DNA of 64,000 nt. It comes from Rs1 sp036960485. Lineage in GTDB: Bacteria > Pseudomonadota > Gammaproteobacteria > Pseudomonadales > Balneatricaceae. Where the stretch lies: positions 1-64,000 of the forward strand of contig JBALXS010000003.1 in NCBI GenBank assembly GCA_036960485.1, in the 5' to 3' direction. The translations under genes and the position numbers were made by a program. The notes below the pieces were generated by a model, which did not search any database, was not told the origin of the DNA, and saw only the letters and a program-made list of their open reading frames with translations. Below are positions 27,079 through 36,900 of the stretch, one piece after another (the stretch's first letter is position 1; every line of letters starts with the position of its first letter).

Positions 27079-27357
27079 ATGGCTTTGATAGCACCAGCCA
27101 ACAAGATGCTGATAATGGCTACTCGACAAGCTTGCAAAACTAGATGTAGCATTGGTATTTATTCCTATGCGATAGTGTCAAATCATTATCGTTTTGTACT
27201 ACGCATTAATAAAGTAGAAATTGACCAGATATGTGGCTTTCAAATTATTGATATTATTAGGAAAAAATATAAATTGCTTGATGTTATTGAGCGTTATATT
27301 AACGGCGAAAAGCTATCAAAAGAGTATCATCTTAAAACTTCAATTTCCTTAACTTGA
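27079..27357 (+). pseudogene. Decayed REP-associated-type (Y1/HUH) transposase, copy 1
   Basis: This 92-residue frame contains IYSYAIVSNHYRFVLRINK, which resembles the HUH strand (AYAVMSNHYHLVLHIN-like) of REP-associated tyrosine transposases. The second histidine of the metal-binding pair is Arg here, and the catalytic tyrosine half of the protein is missing. DNA from about 27163 to 27330 matches the second remnant at about 29608-29780, including an identical CTACGCATTAATAAAG. It is therefore a fragment of the same ancestral element and not a working gene, although the frame itself remains open. Confidence 0.62.
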
Positions 27358-27817
27358 ACCCTAAAAATACAGCTATAAACGGCTTCTATAGTTTCTAAAT
27401 TGATGACTATGTAGTTTACAGTGGCAAAATTATGCATTTTCGATTTGTGCATAACCGTTACGGATCAATATCTAAATCAACTGGCATGAATATAGATAAT
27501 AACAAAACCGGTGTCTTTTCTATTCTTGTTTTTATATTGGTTCTGTGAGAGTCTAAAACCTAGTGGCAAATTAACATGCTTTTCATACGGATTTGATTTA
27601 TTAATTATTGTATATGTTGTATAGGTTTGAACATATGACTGCCTAGCTAAACCCATTTCTAATAGAGGGAACAAGTAACACATCAATAATATTTAAATTG
27701 AAAATTGATGTTAGCTACGAAATAGAGCTCATCAATAGTTAATCTATACTTGAATGATTACATTTTATGTAGAGTTCAAAACTTTTTAACGATATTTTGA
27801 CACGGACGCTAAAATAT
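27358..27817. other. Gap between transposase remnant and chemotaxis gene
   Basis: About 460 AT-rich bases with no protein-like frame on either strand. It may hold further decayed pieces of the transposase element and must contain the promoter of the chemotaxis gene, but no clear hexamer pair was found. Confidence 0.35.
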
Positions 27818-29515
27818 ATGAAACGATTTAATATTAAACAACAGTTATTTGGGTTGTGTTCAATTTCCCTCATAGCACTGTTATTGGTGATCACCACCAC
27901 TATTACGCAGTTAGTTTCCATTAAACAGGAATTAGTAAGTGTAGTAGAACAGAATATTCCGTTAACCTCGCTGGTTACTGAAATCTCTGTCCAGCAATTA
28001 GCGCAATCCATCGAATTTGAGCGGATCCTCCATTACGGCGTGCTTTTAAATTTTTCTGAAGGAGAATCTAGCGCTGTAAAAAAGTATCAGCAAGCAATAG
28101 ATCATTTTACGAAACTATCGAAACAAGTAGATACATTATTTGTCGATACTGAAAAATTTATTGAAATGAGCGTAGAGCAGATTGCCACTGATGCCGATAT
28201 AATTAAATTAAATAAATTTTTAGCCACCCTCAAAGAGCTTGATACAAGTCATAAGGTATATGAAAGTCACGCAAGAGAGGTCCTAGTAAAAATTGATGCT
28301 AAACAGTTTCATGATGTAGAGCGGCTAGCAGAAGCCGTTGAGGTAGAAGAGGACACTTTAAACCATTTATTAGAAGGAATACTTAAGGAGCTTGAAGCGT
28401 TTACCAAGGTATCAGGATTAAAAGCTGAGCAACATGAGGAAGAAGCCCTTGAGCAAGTTATTTTAATTGGCAGTATATCCACATTGCTTATTTTAATTTT
28501 AGGCTATTACATTTCTCGCTCTATTACAGGAAAAGTATCAGCTGCTCGTGCGGTTGTAAGTCGCATCAGCGATAGCCTTGATTTAAAGCTGCGTATTGAT
28601 GTAAATGGAAGAAGCGAGATTGATGAGCTAGGCCAAGATTTTAATGCTTTATTAACTAAGTTGAATACTTATATTTCTAGCGTGATCTCCAGCTCAACAC
28701 AGCTTGCTGCTGCTTCTGAAGAATTATCGGTTATTTCTAGTCAGAATACTATAGCAGTATCACAGCAATATAATGAAACTGATCAAGTAGCTACAGCCAT
28801 TAACCAGCTATCGTCAGGTGCTGAAGATGTGGCGAAAGTAACACATATTGCGTCCCAAATGGTTTCTCAAGCAAATGAAGCCATCTGTGAAGGAACCGAA
28901 ATCGTCAATGAGAATTTAGCTGCAATGCGCAAACTAGAAAAGAGTATAAATAATACAAGTCTAGTCGTAGAGCAGTCTCATAAATATTCAATCGGAATAT
29001 CGAGCGCTCTAGATACTATTCAGTCTGTGTCCGAACAAACCAATTTATTAGCCTTAAATGCAGCGATAGAGGCTGCTCGTGCCGGGGAAGCAGGCAGAGG
29101 GTTTGCTGTGGTGGCAGATGAAGTAAGAGATTTGGCAAGTCGAACTAAAGGGCTAACTGATCAAATACGAGAACAAATCGCTAACCTGCAAAAAGGATCT
29201 GAAGATGCGATGGAGATGATGAGCCACTGCCGTAAAAATACCAGTGAGGTGTTAGACATGGCGAGTAAAACAGAATTGGCGCTAGCGAAAATAGGAGGTG
29301 CCGTGGGCTCAATGACAGATTTTAATTATCAGATTTCAAGCGCTGCAGAAGAGCAAAGTAATGTAACTTTAGAAATTAGTAAAAACCTATTGAGTATCCG
29401 TAATATTGCTGAAGAGAATTCTGAAACGACCCGCCAAACTACCACAGCAAGTGAAGAGCTTTCTTCCTTAGCCGCTGGATTACATAGAAGTAGTATCATT
29501 TTTAGTGTTTCTTAA
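27818..29515 (+). CDS. Methyl-accepting chemotaxis protein
   Basis: This transmembrane chemoreceptor has 565 residues. A first membrane helix (about residues 12-34) is followed by a periplasmic helical domain of some 180 residues, like a four-helix-bundle sensor. A second helix (about 215-236) leads to a HAMP region and a long cytoplasmic coiled coil. The hairpin tip EQTNLLALNAAIEAARAGE is fully conserved, so it should bind CheA and CheW. No CheR-tethering pentapeptide is seen at the C-terminus. The frame can open at TTG 27797, but the ATG at 27818 is a better start that directly precedes the KRFNIKQQL membrane-entry segment. Decayed transposase copies flank it on both sides. Confidence 0.9.
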   Translation: MKRFNIKQQLFGLCSISLIALLLVITTTITQLVSIKQELVSVVEQNIPLTSLVTEISVQQLAQSIEFERILHYGVLLNFSEGESSAVKKYQQAIDHFTKLSKQVDTLFVDTEKFIEMSVEQIATDADIIKLNKFLATLKELDTSHKVYESHAREVLVKIDAKQFHDVERLAEAVEVEEDTLNHLLEGILKELEAFTKVSGLKAEQHEEEALEQVILIGSISTLLILILGYYISRSITGKVSAARAVVSRISDSLDLKLRIDVNGRSEIDELGQDFNALLTKLNTYISSVISSSTQLAAASEELSVISSQNTIAVSQQYNETDQVATAINQLSSGAEDVAKVTHIASQMVSQANEAICEGTEIVNENLAAMRKLEKSINNTSLVVEQSHKYSIGISSALDTIQSVSEQTNLLALNAAIEAARAGEAGRGFAVVADEVRDLASRTKGLTDQIREQIANLQKGSEDAMEMMSHCRKNTSEVLDMASKTELALAKIGGAVGSMTDFNYQISSAAEEQSNVTLEISKNLLSIRNIAEENSETTRQTTTASEELSSLAAGLHRSSIIFSVS

Positions 29516-29604
29516 TGAATAATTTTTTATTTTAGTATTTGCCGCCCAAAGCGGCTATGGTTGTGTAATTACACATATTTCAATCCTTAGATCTATCTTT
29601 TTGT

Positions 29605-29982
29605 ATTTGTTCTTATGCGATTATATGAAATCACTATCATTTAGTGCTACGCATTAATAAAGACAAAAATTGACAAGCTATCTGACTTATAGATTATTGA
29701 TCGTCGGCGATGAAGTTATAGAGGCTTTGGTGTTATTTCGTACTACATTTACAGTGAAAGCTATCAAAAGAGCAGCATGATTTGAATTGTGAAATTGTAA
29801 ATACTTGGCACGAATGTTTAGCAGCTATTAACTGGTTTATGCGATGTTTAAATGAACATATCGCGCGTAAAGAAAACTTTACAGATTGTTGGAGGAGTTG
29901 ATTGTATTTGCTGCCATCCATGGCTTACGTAGAACTAAACCCAATACGCGTAAAAATGGTTAATGAATCAGAGCCATCTTGA
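29605..29982 (+). pseudogene. Decayed REP-associated-type (Y1/HUH) transposase, copy 2
   Basis: No single frame survives, but three pieces in order match the transposase family: NHYHLVLRINKDK (HUH motif intact) at about 29626, INWFMRCLNEHIARKENF at about 29830, and AYVELNPIRVKMVNESEP ending at 29982. Several stop codons and at least one frame change separate them. The first piece is homologous at DNA level to copy 1 near 27163. The family usually continues with a GRFWEGRFKS-like region between the last two pieces, which is lost here. Confidence 0.7.
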
Positions 29983-30083
29983 TTTTACTTCGATAAATTG
30001 GTGCATTGGTAAGCAAAAAGTAGCAGAAAATAGAGAGCCAATTCAGCAGGGTAATTTGTGGCAAGAAAAATGTTTGACAAACT

Positions 30084-32417
30084 CTAACGCTCATCTTTCT
30101 TGAGTTGATTGTTCTCATTTATAGCGTCTTCAGCCGACATTGCAGCTGCGCCCGCCAGTTGTTGCTTCTGTGCTTGTGATAGCTTATCTAGCTGGTTATC
30201 AGCAAGACGTACAGTGACCTCCCTATGTGCAAACCTAATACCTTCTTGTAAAAATAACTCACGTAATTTTGCGTATACTGTTTTTCTGATCACCCATTGA
30301 TCACCGGGTTTAGTCATAAATTTTACTCGAATAATCATTGCCGAATCTCGCATTTCAATAACTCCTTGAGATTTTAGCGGCTGCAGAAACTGTGAGCCAA
30401 TTTCAGGATCTTCGAGCAGTTTTTGGCCAAGTTTTTTTACCAGTTTTCTAACTCTTTCGACATCAGTATCATAAGTTACCCGCAGTGGCAGCTTCATCAT
30501 GACCCAATCTCTAGAATAATTAGTTAAAAATTTTATTTCTCCAAAAGGCACTGTATGTAACTTACCTAAGTGATGACGCAATTGGAAAGAGCGGACCGAT
30601 ATTTTCTCGACAGTCCCTTTAACTTCACCTAGATCAATATATTCACCTTTGCGGAAAGCATCATCAAAGAGGAAGAATGCGCCTGAAAATACATCTCTAA
30701 CTAAGGTTTGAGCACCAAATCCAATCGCCAGTCCAACCATGCCAGCACCAGCGAATAGCGGTGCTACATTGATGCCCATTTCCATTAGAGCGATAAGAGA
30801 GACGGAAATAAAAATGAGCGTTAACAAGAAATTCCTGAATAGTGGTAGTAATGTGGCAACTCTGCTGGCACCACCTGCACCGCCTTCATCACCGGGAGGG
30901 AGTTCCACATCTCCACCTTCAGCGGTAATTTTATTATCAATCCAAATTTTGAATAAATTGTAGGCAATGTAACCGGAGAACAGAATGAAGATGACATCAT
31001 AGCTGTTGTTAATAAGGGTGTTGCTTTGCAGTAGGTCCTCAATATTCCAAACACTCAGTAGTGCGTAAAACCCAGCAACTAAAGCTAATATAGAGGCAAC
31101 TCTGGTGGCAAGATCCTCAAAGGTCAAAATAGATGAATTACTTTGTTGTTGACGGTGGTTATCAATGAGAGCTTCGTTCTCTTCCTGCTGTGCTGATTCT
31201 CGCTGATTAAAATGCCCCTGGCGTTGAAAAAACTGCTCTATAACGTAACTGACAATTGCATAGACTACGATAATCGATAAGATAATAATATAGGTGCTAG
31301 CGATAAGTGGTAATCGAGTTACATTGCCATTGATCAGATCGTAAGCTAGATCGAGCCAAGCCACTATAAAATAAGTAATGGCAGTAAGAGCCCAGAATCT
31401 AGCGGTTATCCTGGCGGGAATAGATGATCTATCCATTTTTTTTCCCTGCAAGATAGCGCGACTTAAAACAGTTCTATTAAAATGAATTAGGGCAATGCTA
31501 TAGAGTGCAGTAATGCCCGTAAGGTATAAATTCAGCACTCCATAGCTAGTGGCTGAAACCCCTAGCTCCGCTAACCATGAGACTGTTAAATAGAATATTA
31601 TGCCTATAGTTGCACCTATCCACAGCCACATATATAGCTTTTTAGCGGCTGCGGTGCACTTTTGTAAATCATCGGGATGTAATTTCGGGATTCTATATTT
31701 TGCAAGATAAGGTGATAATATCATTCGCCATAAAAGTGAAACCACATTGATCATAGCGAAGGAAGCGTATATGTAGCCTACGCTGAGCATCTCCGTATCC
31801 GTTTTCGCTTTTCCATTAACAAGACTATCTATAATGTAAGCGGATAACATGATTAGCAGTGTGCCACCAACACCGAGTATAAACCTCATTACCAAAATGG
31901 GTAGTTTTTCTATATAACCTACAGGGTTGGCATTTTGTCGGGCAACATCTTTGAACCAAGGCCCTACTATTCTCTTTCCGTATGTTTCCCGAGTAAGGAC
32001 ATAACCTGCCGCAAAATATAGCAGTGAATATAGGATGATTTTCAGATAAAAGAACAGGCTTCCGTCCGGACTACTGCTTCTGAGGGTTGCTAGAATTTCT
32101 GTTTGAGCTTGGGGAAGTAGTAAAATATAAGCTTGTGCTGAATTTCGAAATTGATCAGATTCGATACGTAATTTTGCTAAATCAGAACGTCGATCAATTA
32201 CAGGTTCTTTTTCGGGTGTGTTTATTGGGTTATTTGGATTGAGCACAACAATTTGGATATCTGCCCTAGTCGCTGCCTGGATTAACTCATCCATTGCAGA
32301 AGCATCTTTCTGTGAGGCAATGGTTGCTGAACAAAATACTAGCAAAATGAGGGCTAAAATATTTAGAGAATAAGTAAGTGGTTTTGTTGCTAGGCTAAAA
32401 GGTCGTATGTTAAACAT
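30084..32417 (-). CDS. Large MscS-family mechanosensitive channel
   Basis: This 777-residue protein has an N-terminal signal peptide (about residues 10-34), a short periplasmic part, and about ten to eleven membrane helices. It ends in a typical MscS core: pore helix GAGMVGLAIGFGAQTLVRDVFSG (glycine/alanine-packed, quoted in part), the beta domain with DLGEVKGTVEKISVRSFQLR and VPFGEI, and the cytoplasmic alpha/beta end. It resembles the moderate-conductance YbiO-like group rather than the small MscS. It should open under membrane tension and release solutes during osmotic down-shock, useful in a marine cell. The tail after residue 735 is charged and may be flexible. The gene stands alone. Confidence 0.88.
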   Translation of the reverse strand: MFNIRPFSLATKPLTYSLNILALILLVFCSATIASQKDASAMDELIQAATRADIQIVVLNPNNPINTPEKEPVIDRRSDLAKLRIESDQFRNSAQAYILLLPQAQTEILATLRSSSPDGSLFFYLKIILYSLLYFAAGYVLTRETYGKRIVGPWFKDVARQNANPVGYIEKLPILVMRFILGVGGTLLIMLSAYIIDSLVNGKAKTDTEMLSVGYIYASFAMINVVSLLWRMILSPYLAKYRIPKLHPDDLQKCTAAAKKLYMWLWIGATIGIIFYLTVSWLAELGVSATSYGVLNLYLTGITALYSIALIHFNRTVLSRAILQGKKMDRSSIPARITARFWALTAITYFIVAWLDLAYDLINGNVTRLPLIASTYIIILSIIVVYAIVSYVIEQFFQRQGHFNQRESAQQEENEALIDNHRQQQSNSSILTFEDLATRVASILALVAGFYALLSVWNIEDLLQSNTLINNSYDVIFILFSGYIAYNLFKIWIDNKITAEGGDVELPPGDEGGAGGASRVATLLPLFRNFLLTLIFISVSLIALMEMGINVAPLFAGAGMVGLAIGFGAQTLVRDVFSGAFFLFDDAFRKGEYIDLGEVKGTVEKISVRSFQLRHHLGKLHTVPFGEIKFLTNYSRDWVMMKLPLRVTYDTDVERVRKLVKKLGQKLLEDPEIGSQFLQPLKSQGVIEMRDSAMIIRVKFMTKPGDQWVIRKTVYAKLRELFLQEGIRFAHREVTVRLADNQLDKLSQAQKQQLAGAAAMSAEDAINENNQLKKDER

Positions 32418-33983
32418 TAAAGCAGTCCTTATTTAGTACATCTAAGTAAGCAGCTAATTTTATAGGTGCTTATCTACTTCGTATCAGATTGCTACACCTT
32501 TCATCATACGGTGTTTGCTTTTGTAAAATATAGCAATTCCCTGTTGGGGGAGTGTTTTGAGACTACCCCACGAGATTTACACTGGGGTTAGATGTTGCAT
32601 GGATAGCCACTGCTTCATTATCTCGAACCAATGGTTATTACCCAGTTCGGGAGCCTTTTAAATGGTATTTTTTTGGAGCGCAGTGCTTATGTGTTCTAGT
32701 AGCCATAGAGTTAGGTAAATATTGGAATCTATCATGCTGACAGAATATACGGATTTGCACAATTTAACGACATAAACAGCTAGGTAACAAGAGTATCAAA
32801 AAGGAACAGTTAATGGTCAAGATATAGATTGAGTTCAGTTAATTAATGATGCAATGTGAATTTTTGCAGAAATAGCGAACAAACGAGATAGCTAGCTATA
32901 GCATAATTCCATGCCTAGCCTTATTTACGAGTAACAGTTACTGAGCAGCTCTTTAAATTAGCTGGTTCGGTTCGAATACAGATAGCTAATTTTATCCTGA
33001 AACTGAGCCGCTGTAGGTGTTCATTTCTGGAGAGAACAACCTATAAATCAGGATATAGCTTCAACTTTAACTTTTATTAATGACACTGCTTATTTTAATT
33101 TTTCTAGATGTGAAATATGCATTTCTAACGCATAGACGGTACTTATCGGGTTTATTATTTAAGTGTTAGTAACAAATATTCGCTCTGCTAACGTCAGAAA
33201 ATGAATAACATATCCTTCGCCACTATAAGGGTAACGCTTAAAATCCAGCGTGTTATTAAGGTTAGTTTTGTGCCCTTTTTTTACTTATTGCTCACCTGTG
33301 GTAAATAAAATTGAATAACGACAGCCAGCGATAGTGTGTTTTTCGACTTCTGACTAACCTAAATACTGAGTAAGTTTATTTAAACTAACTCCAGTGTAAA
33401 TCGCTCATCAACTTGATCGTTGACAGTTTTAATATAGTGTTCTAAATAGTTAAGCGCTAATGCTGTTTTTATTACTAATGAACAAAAAACTGAAGCAGCT
33501 ATGAAATAGCCATAATACACCCTTGTTTTTGCGTATTGTCTGTGCGCTTTTTATTGAAGGGGTTTGTAAAATCAGAGATACATCAGAAGTTGATAGTAAG
33601 TGTATTTGTCTGGCGATTTTGATGCTGAGCTGAGACGTCACATATGAGCTCAAATTATTCATGCTGAGGAGGGGCTTGGGACGTTAGGATAAAATGTTTT
33701 TTTGGCTTGAATTCATATATAGTTAACGGTATATAAATCACTAAACAACCATCGTTTAAATGCAGAGGGTTAAACCAAACCTTGCGAAAGAATGAATATT
33801 TAACTAACGAAGCAAAATGACGAGGGTCGTTTTTAGCTCCCTCCTTCCCTAGTTAGCTAGTTAGCTAGTTAGCTAGTTTAAATTGACCGTTACAGTTCAT
33901 TAAAGCCTAATGAATTTTTAATCAGATGTGGCAGTTTTCTACAATCGCCTATTATTGAGTTAGATACGAATACGGGGTGACTG
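32418..33983. other. Long intergenic region without recognised gene
   Basis: Nearly 1.6 kb lie between the channel gene and the large signalling gene, which diverge from each other. I found no frame with convincing protein composition, no transposase-like piece and no RNA gene. A minus-strand frame at 33450-33662 looks like chance. The one clear structure is the 8-bp tandem repeat at 33850-33878. Such a long empty stretch could hide a decayed gene or an unrecognised small RNA. Confidence 0.45.
33850..33878 (+). repeat. Tandem octamer repeat upstream of the signalling hybrid
   Basis: The unit TAGTTAGC is repeated about 3.6 times without a mismatch, ending about 105 bases before the start codon at 33984. 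Such short-unit tandem repeats can change length by slippage. Confidence 0.9.
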
Positions 33984-36900
33984 ATGAAGCAAGTATTACG
34001 CACGGCTGGGTATTGTGAGAGTTTTGTACAAGTAGAAAAAGTCGCTGGAAAGCGATCTTCCTGGCGTCAAACATGGTCCAAACAATTAGTACCATTTCAA
34101 AGTGACATGGTTATAGACAATGAGCGGAATATATTACTCGAGTTATCTGGCGCAGGTGCACCGCGCTTAAAGGTAATAAATGAGAGAGATAGTCGTCCTC
34201 ATGTGGTTTCTATTACTAACGATACTTTAGCCTTGGATCTTGAGTCTGAGTGTGAATATTGGTTAGCAGATATTGACATTGAGATGCTCTCTGACCAGGA
34301 TAAACTCAATATTGCGATCGCTTTAGCACGAGCATTAGTACAAATACACAAAGCTGATATTCTTCATTTCTCTTTGCGACCAGGCAGTTTTCTCATCAGT
34401 AAAGATTTTTGCCATGCAGAAATTATCGATTTCAGTGCCGCGAAATTGTGTCCCAAGCATATTCAAGGCATCAGTGCCTTTGAAACCATCAATAATAATG
34501 TTCGTTATCAATCTCCAGAGCAAAGCTATTTGTTTGATAAACTGCTTGATAATCGTAGTGACTTATATTCTCTTGGCTGCGTGTTTTACTGGTTGTTCTC
34601 TCAAAAGCAGCCTTTCGAAGAGTTAGACAACGAAACTGATATTCACTATGCCCACATGTCGCTTAGCTTTGCTTCCTCTTCACTGAAATTGGCTCAAAAA
34701 AAACAATCCTTAGTGCTAAATGATATTATTAATAAGCTAGTAGAAAAGGCACCAGATTTTCGCTACCAAAGCGGTATTGGGCTGTTATGTGATCTTCAAG
34801 CCTTACAGACTTGGCATGGTGATACTCCGCTTGGTAATGGAGTACATGACATCAGTGACAGAATGATGATTCCTCAGTGGCTCTATGGACGCGATGAGGA
34901 ACTCAATTTACTGATGCAAGCCTTTGAGAGAGTAAAAGATGGAGAAAGCGAGGCGCTGTTGATAGGCGGTTACTCTGGGGTTGGTAAATCTGCCTTAGTT
35001 GATGAAATTCGCATGCCTATTATGCGTTCTAATGGATTGTATGTTTCAGGTAAGTTCGAACAATTTAAACGAGAGACTCCTTACAGTGCTATTTCACAGG
35101 CATTCAGTGGGTTTATCGATTATATTCTTTCCCGGCCTAGCAATGAGGTGACGTCATGGAGAGAACGGCTGTTAGAAGCACTTGGCAACAACGGTCAAGT
35201 AATTATCGACATTATCCCTAAATTATCTCAATTGCTTGGTGAACAGCCTGAGCCTGCCTCATTGGGAGCAGAAGAGCAGCAAAACCGATTTAATCAATTA
35301 TTCCTACGCTTCATCCATCAGATTTGTAATATACATAAGCCTTTAGTGCTGTTTATAGATGATTTGCAATGGGCCGATTCGGCGAGTATCAAATTGCTAA
35401 GACTGATGTTGGCGGATGTATCTAGTCAATACTGTCTTATTATCGGGGCGTATCGTGACAACGAAGTCGATGAGCGTCATCCATTCATCAGAATGCTTTC
35501 TCAACTTGAGCTAAGGCAACACAATATAACTAAAATACGTTTGCAAAGCCTTAGTCAAAACACTCTTGCCGAAATCATTGCCGATACTTTAAAACAACCA
35601 ACAGAAAGTGTGACTCAACTGACTCAACTTGTGTTTGAAAAAACAGCGGGAAATCCATTTTTTTTCAAACAGTTTTTACAAGAGCTTTATCAAAGTGAGC
35701 TACTCACTTTTGATTATGATGAAAAAGTTTGGTGCTGGTCTATAGAAAAAATAGAGCAACAGAGCATTACAGATAATGTAGTACAGTTAATGACCCGAAA
35801 GCTGGTTCGATTGCCTGAACAAAGTGCTCAATTGCTGCAACAGGCAGCCTGTATTGGCTCGGAGTTTTCACTTGATAGCCTTGCCTGTTTAGAAAGAGGC
35901 AATGCGCAACAGCTTAGATCTTTACTTCGCTGCGCTTTGGATGCTGGGCTTATTCAATCATTAGTGAAAATATCAAAGCGACGCAGTCATACGGACGAAA
36001 AATTTAAATTTCTGCATGATATGGTGCAACAAGCAGCGTATGGCCGCAACACTCTTGAGCAGCGACGAGCTGTCCATTACAGGGCAGGGTGCTTTTTACT
36101 TGGGCAATACAATGCAACAGAAATTGAAGAGCATTGTTTTGATCTGGTAGCCCATTTCAATCAAGCTTTTACGCTCTTGGATATAAAGCTGCTACACAGA
36201 GCTAAGCAGCTAAACTATCAAGCTGCACTAAAGGCTAAATCAGCAACGGCCTATGTTACTGCCGTCAATTATCTGGAGAATATGTTTGAATTGGATAAAC
36301 TGATTGATGAGGCAGTTTGTAGTAAAGCCCAAACAGAGACCCTTGAATGCGATAGAACCCACGGGCAACAACTAACGCTATTGGCTGCAATAGAGAAGCT
36401 TGAATGCTTGTTTTTATCCGGTGAATATGACCGCGGCGAAGCATTTCGAAGCGAAGTAGAAAATGGCTGCAACTCGCTAGAGTTGAAAATCAAGTTATTC
36501 GGTATACTGATTACTCAATACACCCGTTATGGACAGCTTAAGCGGGCAATAGCAAAAGGTTTGCAAGCGCTAATATTGCTTCAGTGGCCGATGCCAGACT
36601 CTCCTTTGATGGACGATGTAGAAAATGCGATCACAGAGTCTCAAACTGCACTGAAGAGCGTCAGTTTTGCCACGCTTGGTAAACAAAAAGACATTGAAGA
36701 TCCACAGCTGCTAATGACACTCGATACTTTAATAGCTATGCAACCATGTTGCTATAATTCAGGTTCTTTGCTCTTTCCTCTTACTATTCTAAGTATGTTT
36801 AAGTTGACCTGCCAACACGGTAATAGCCCCTATTCATCCTATGTTTTCATGATGTATGCACTATTGAGTACCAAAGTACTTAAAGATTACCCATTAGCTT

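Noticed and set aside
33450..33662. 70-codon minus-strand frame in the long gap before the signalling hybrid
   Set aside because: No ribosome site, no family, and composition expected by chance in AT-rich DNA.
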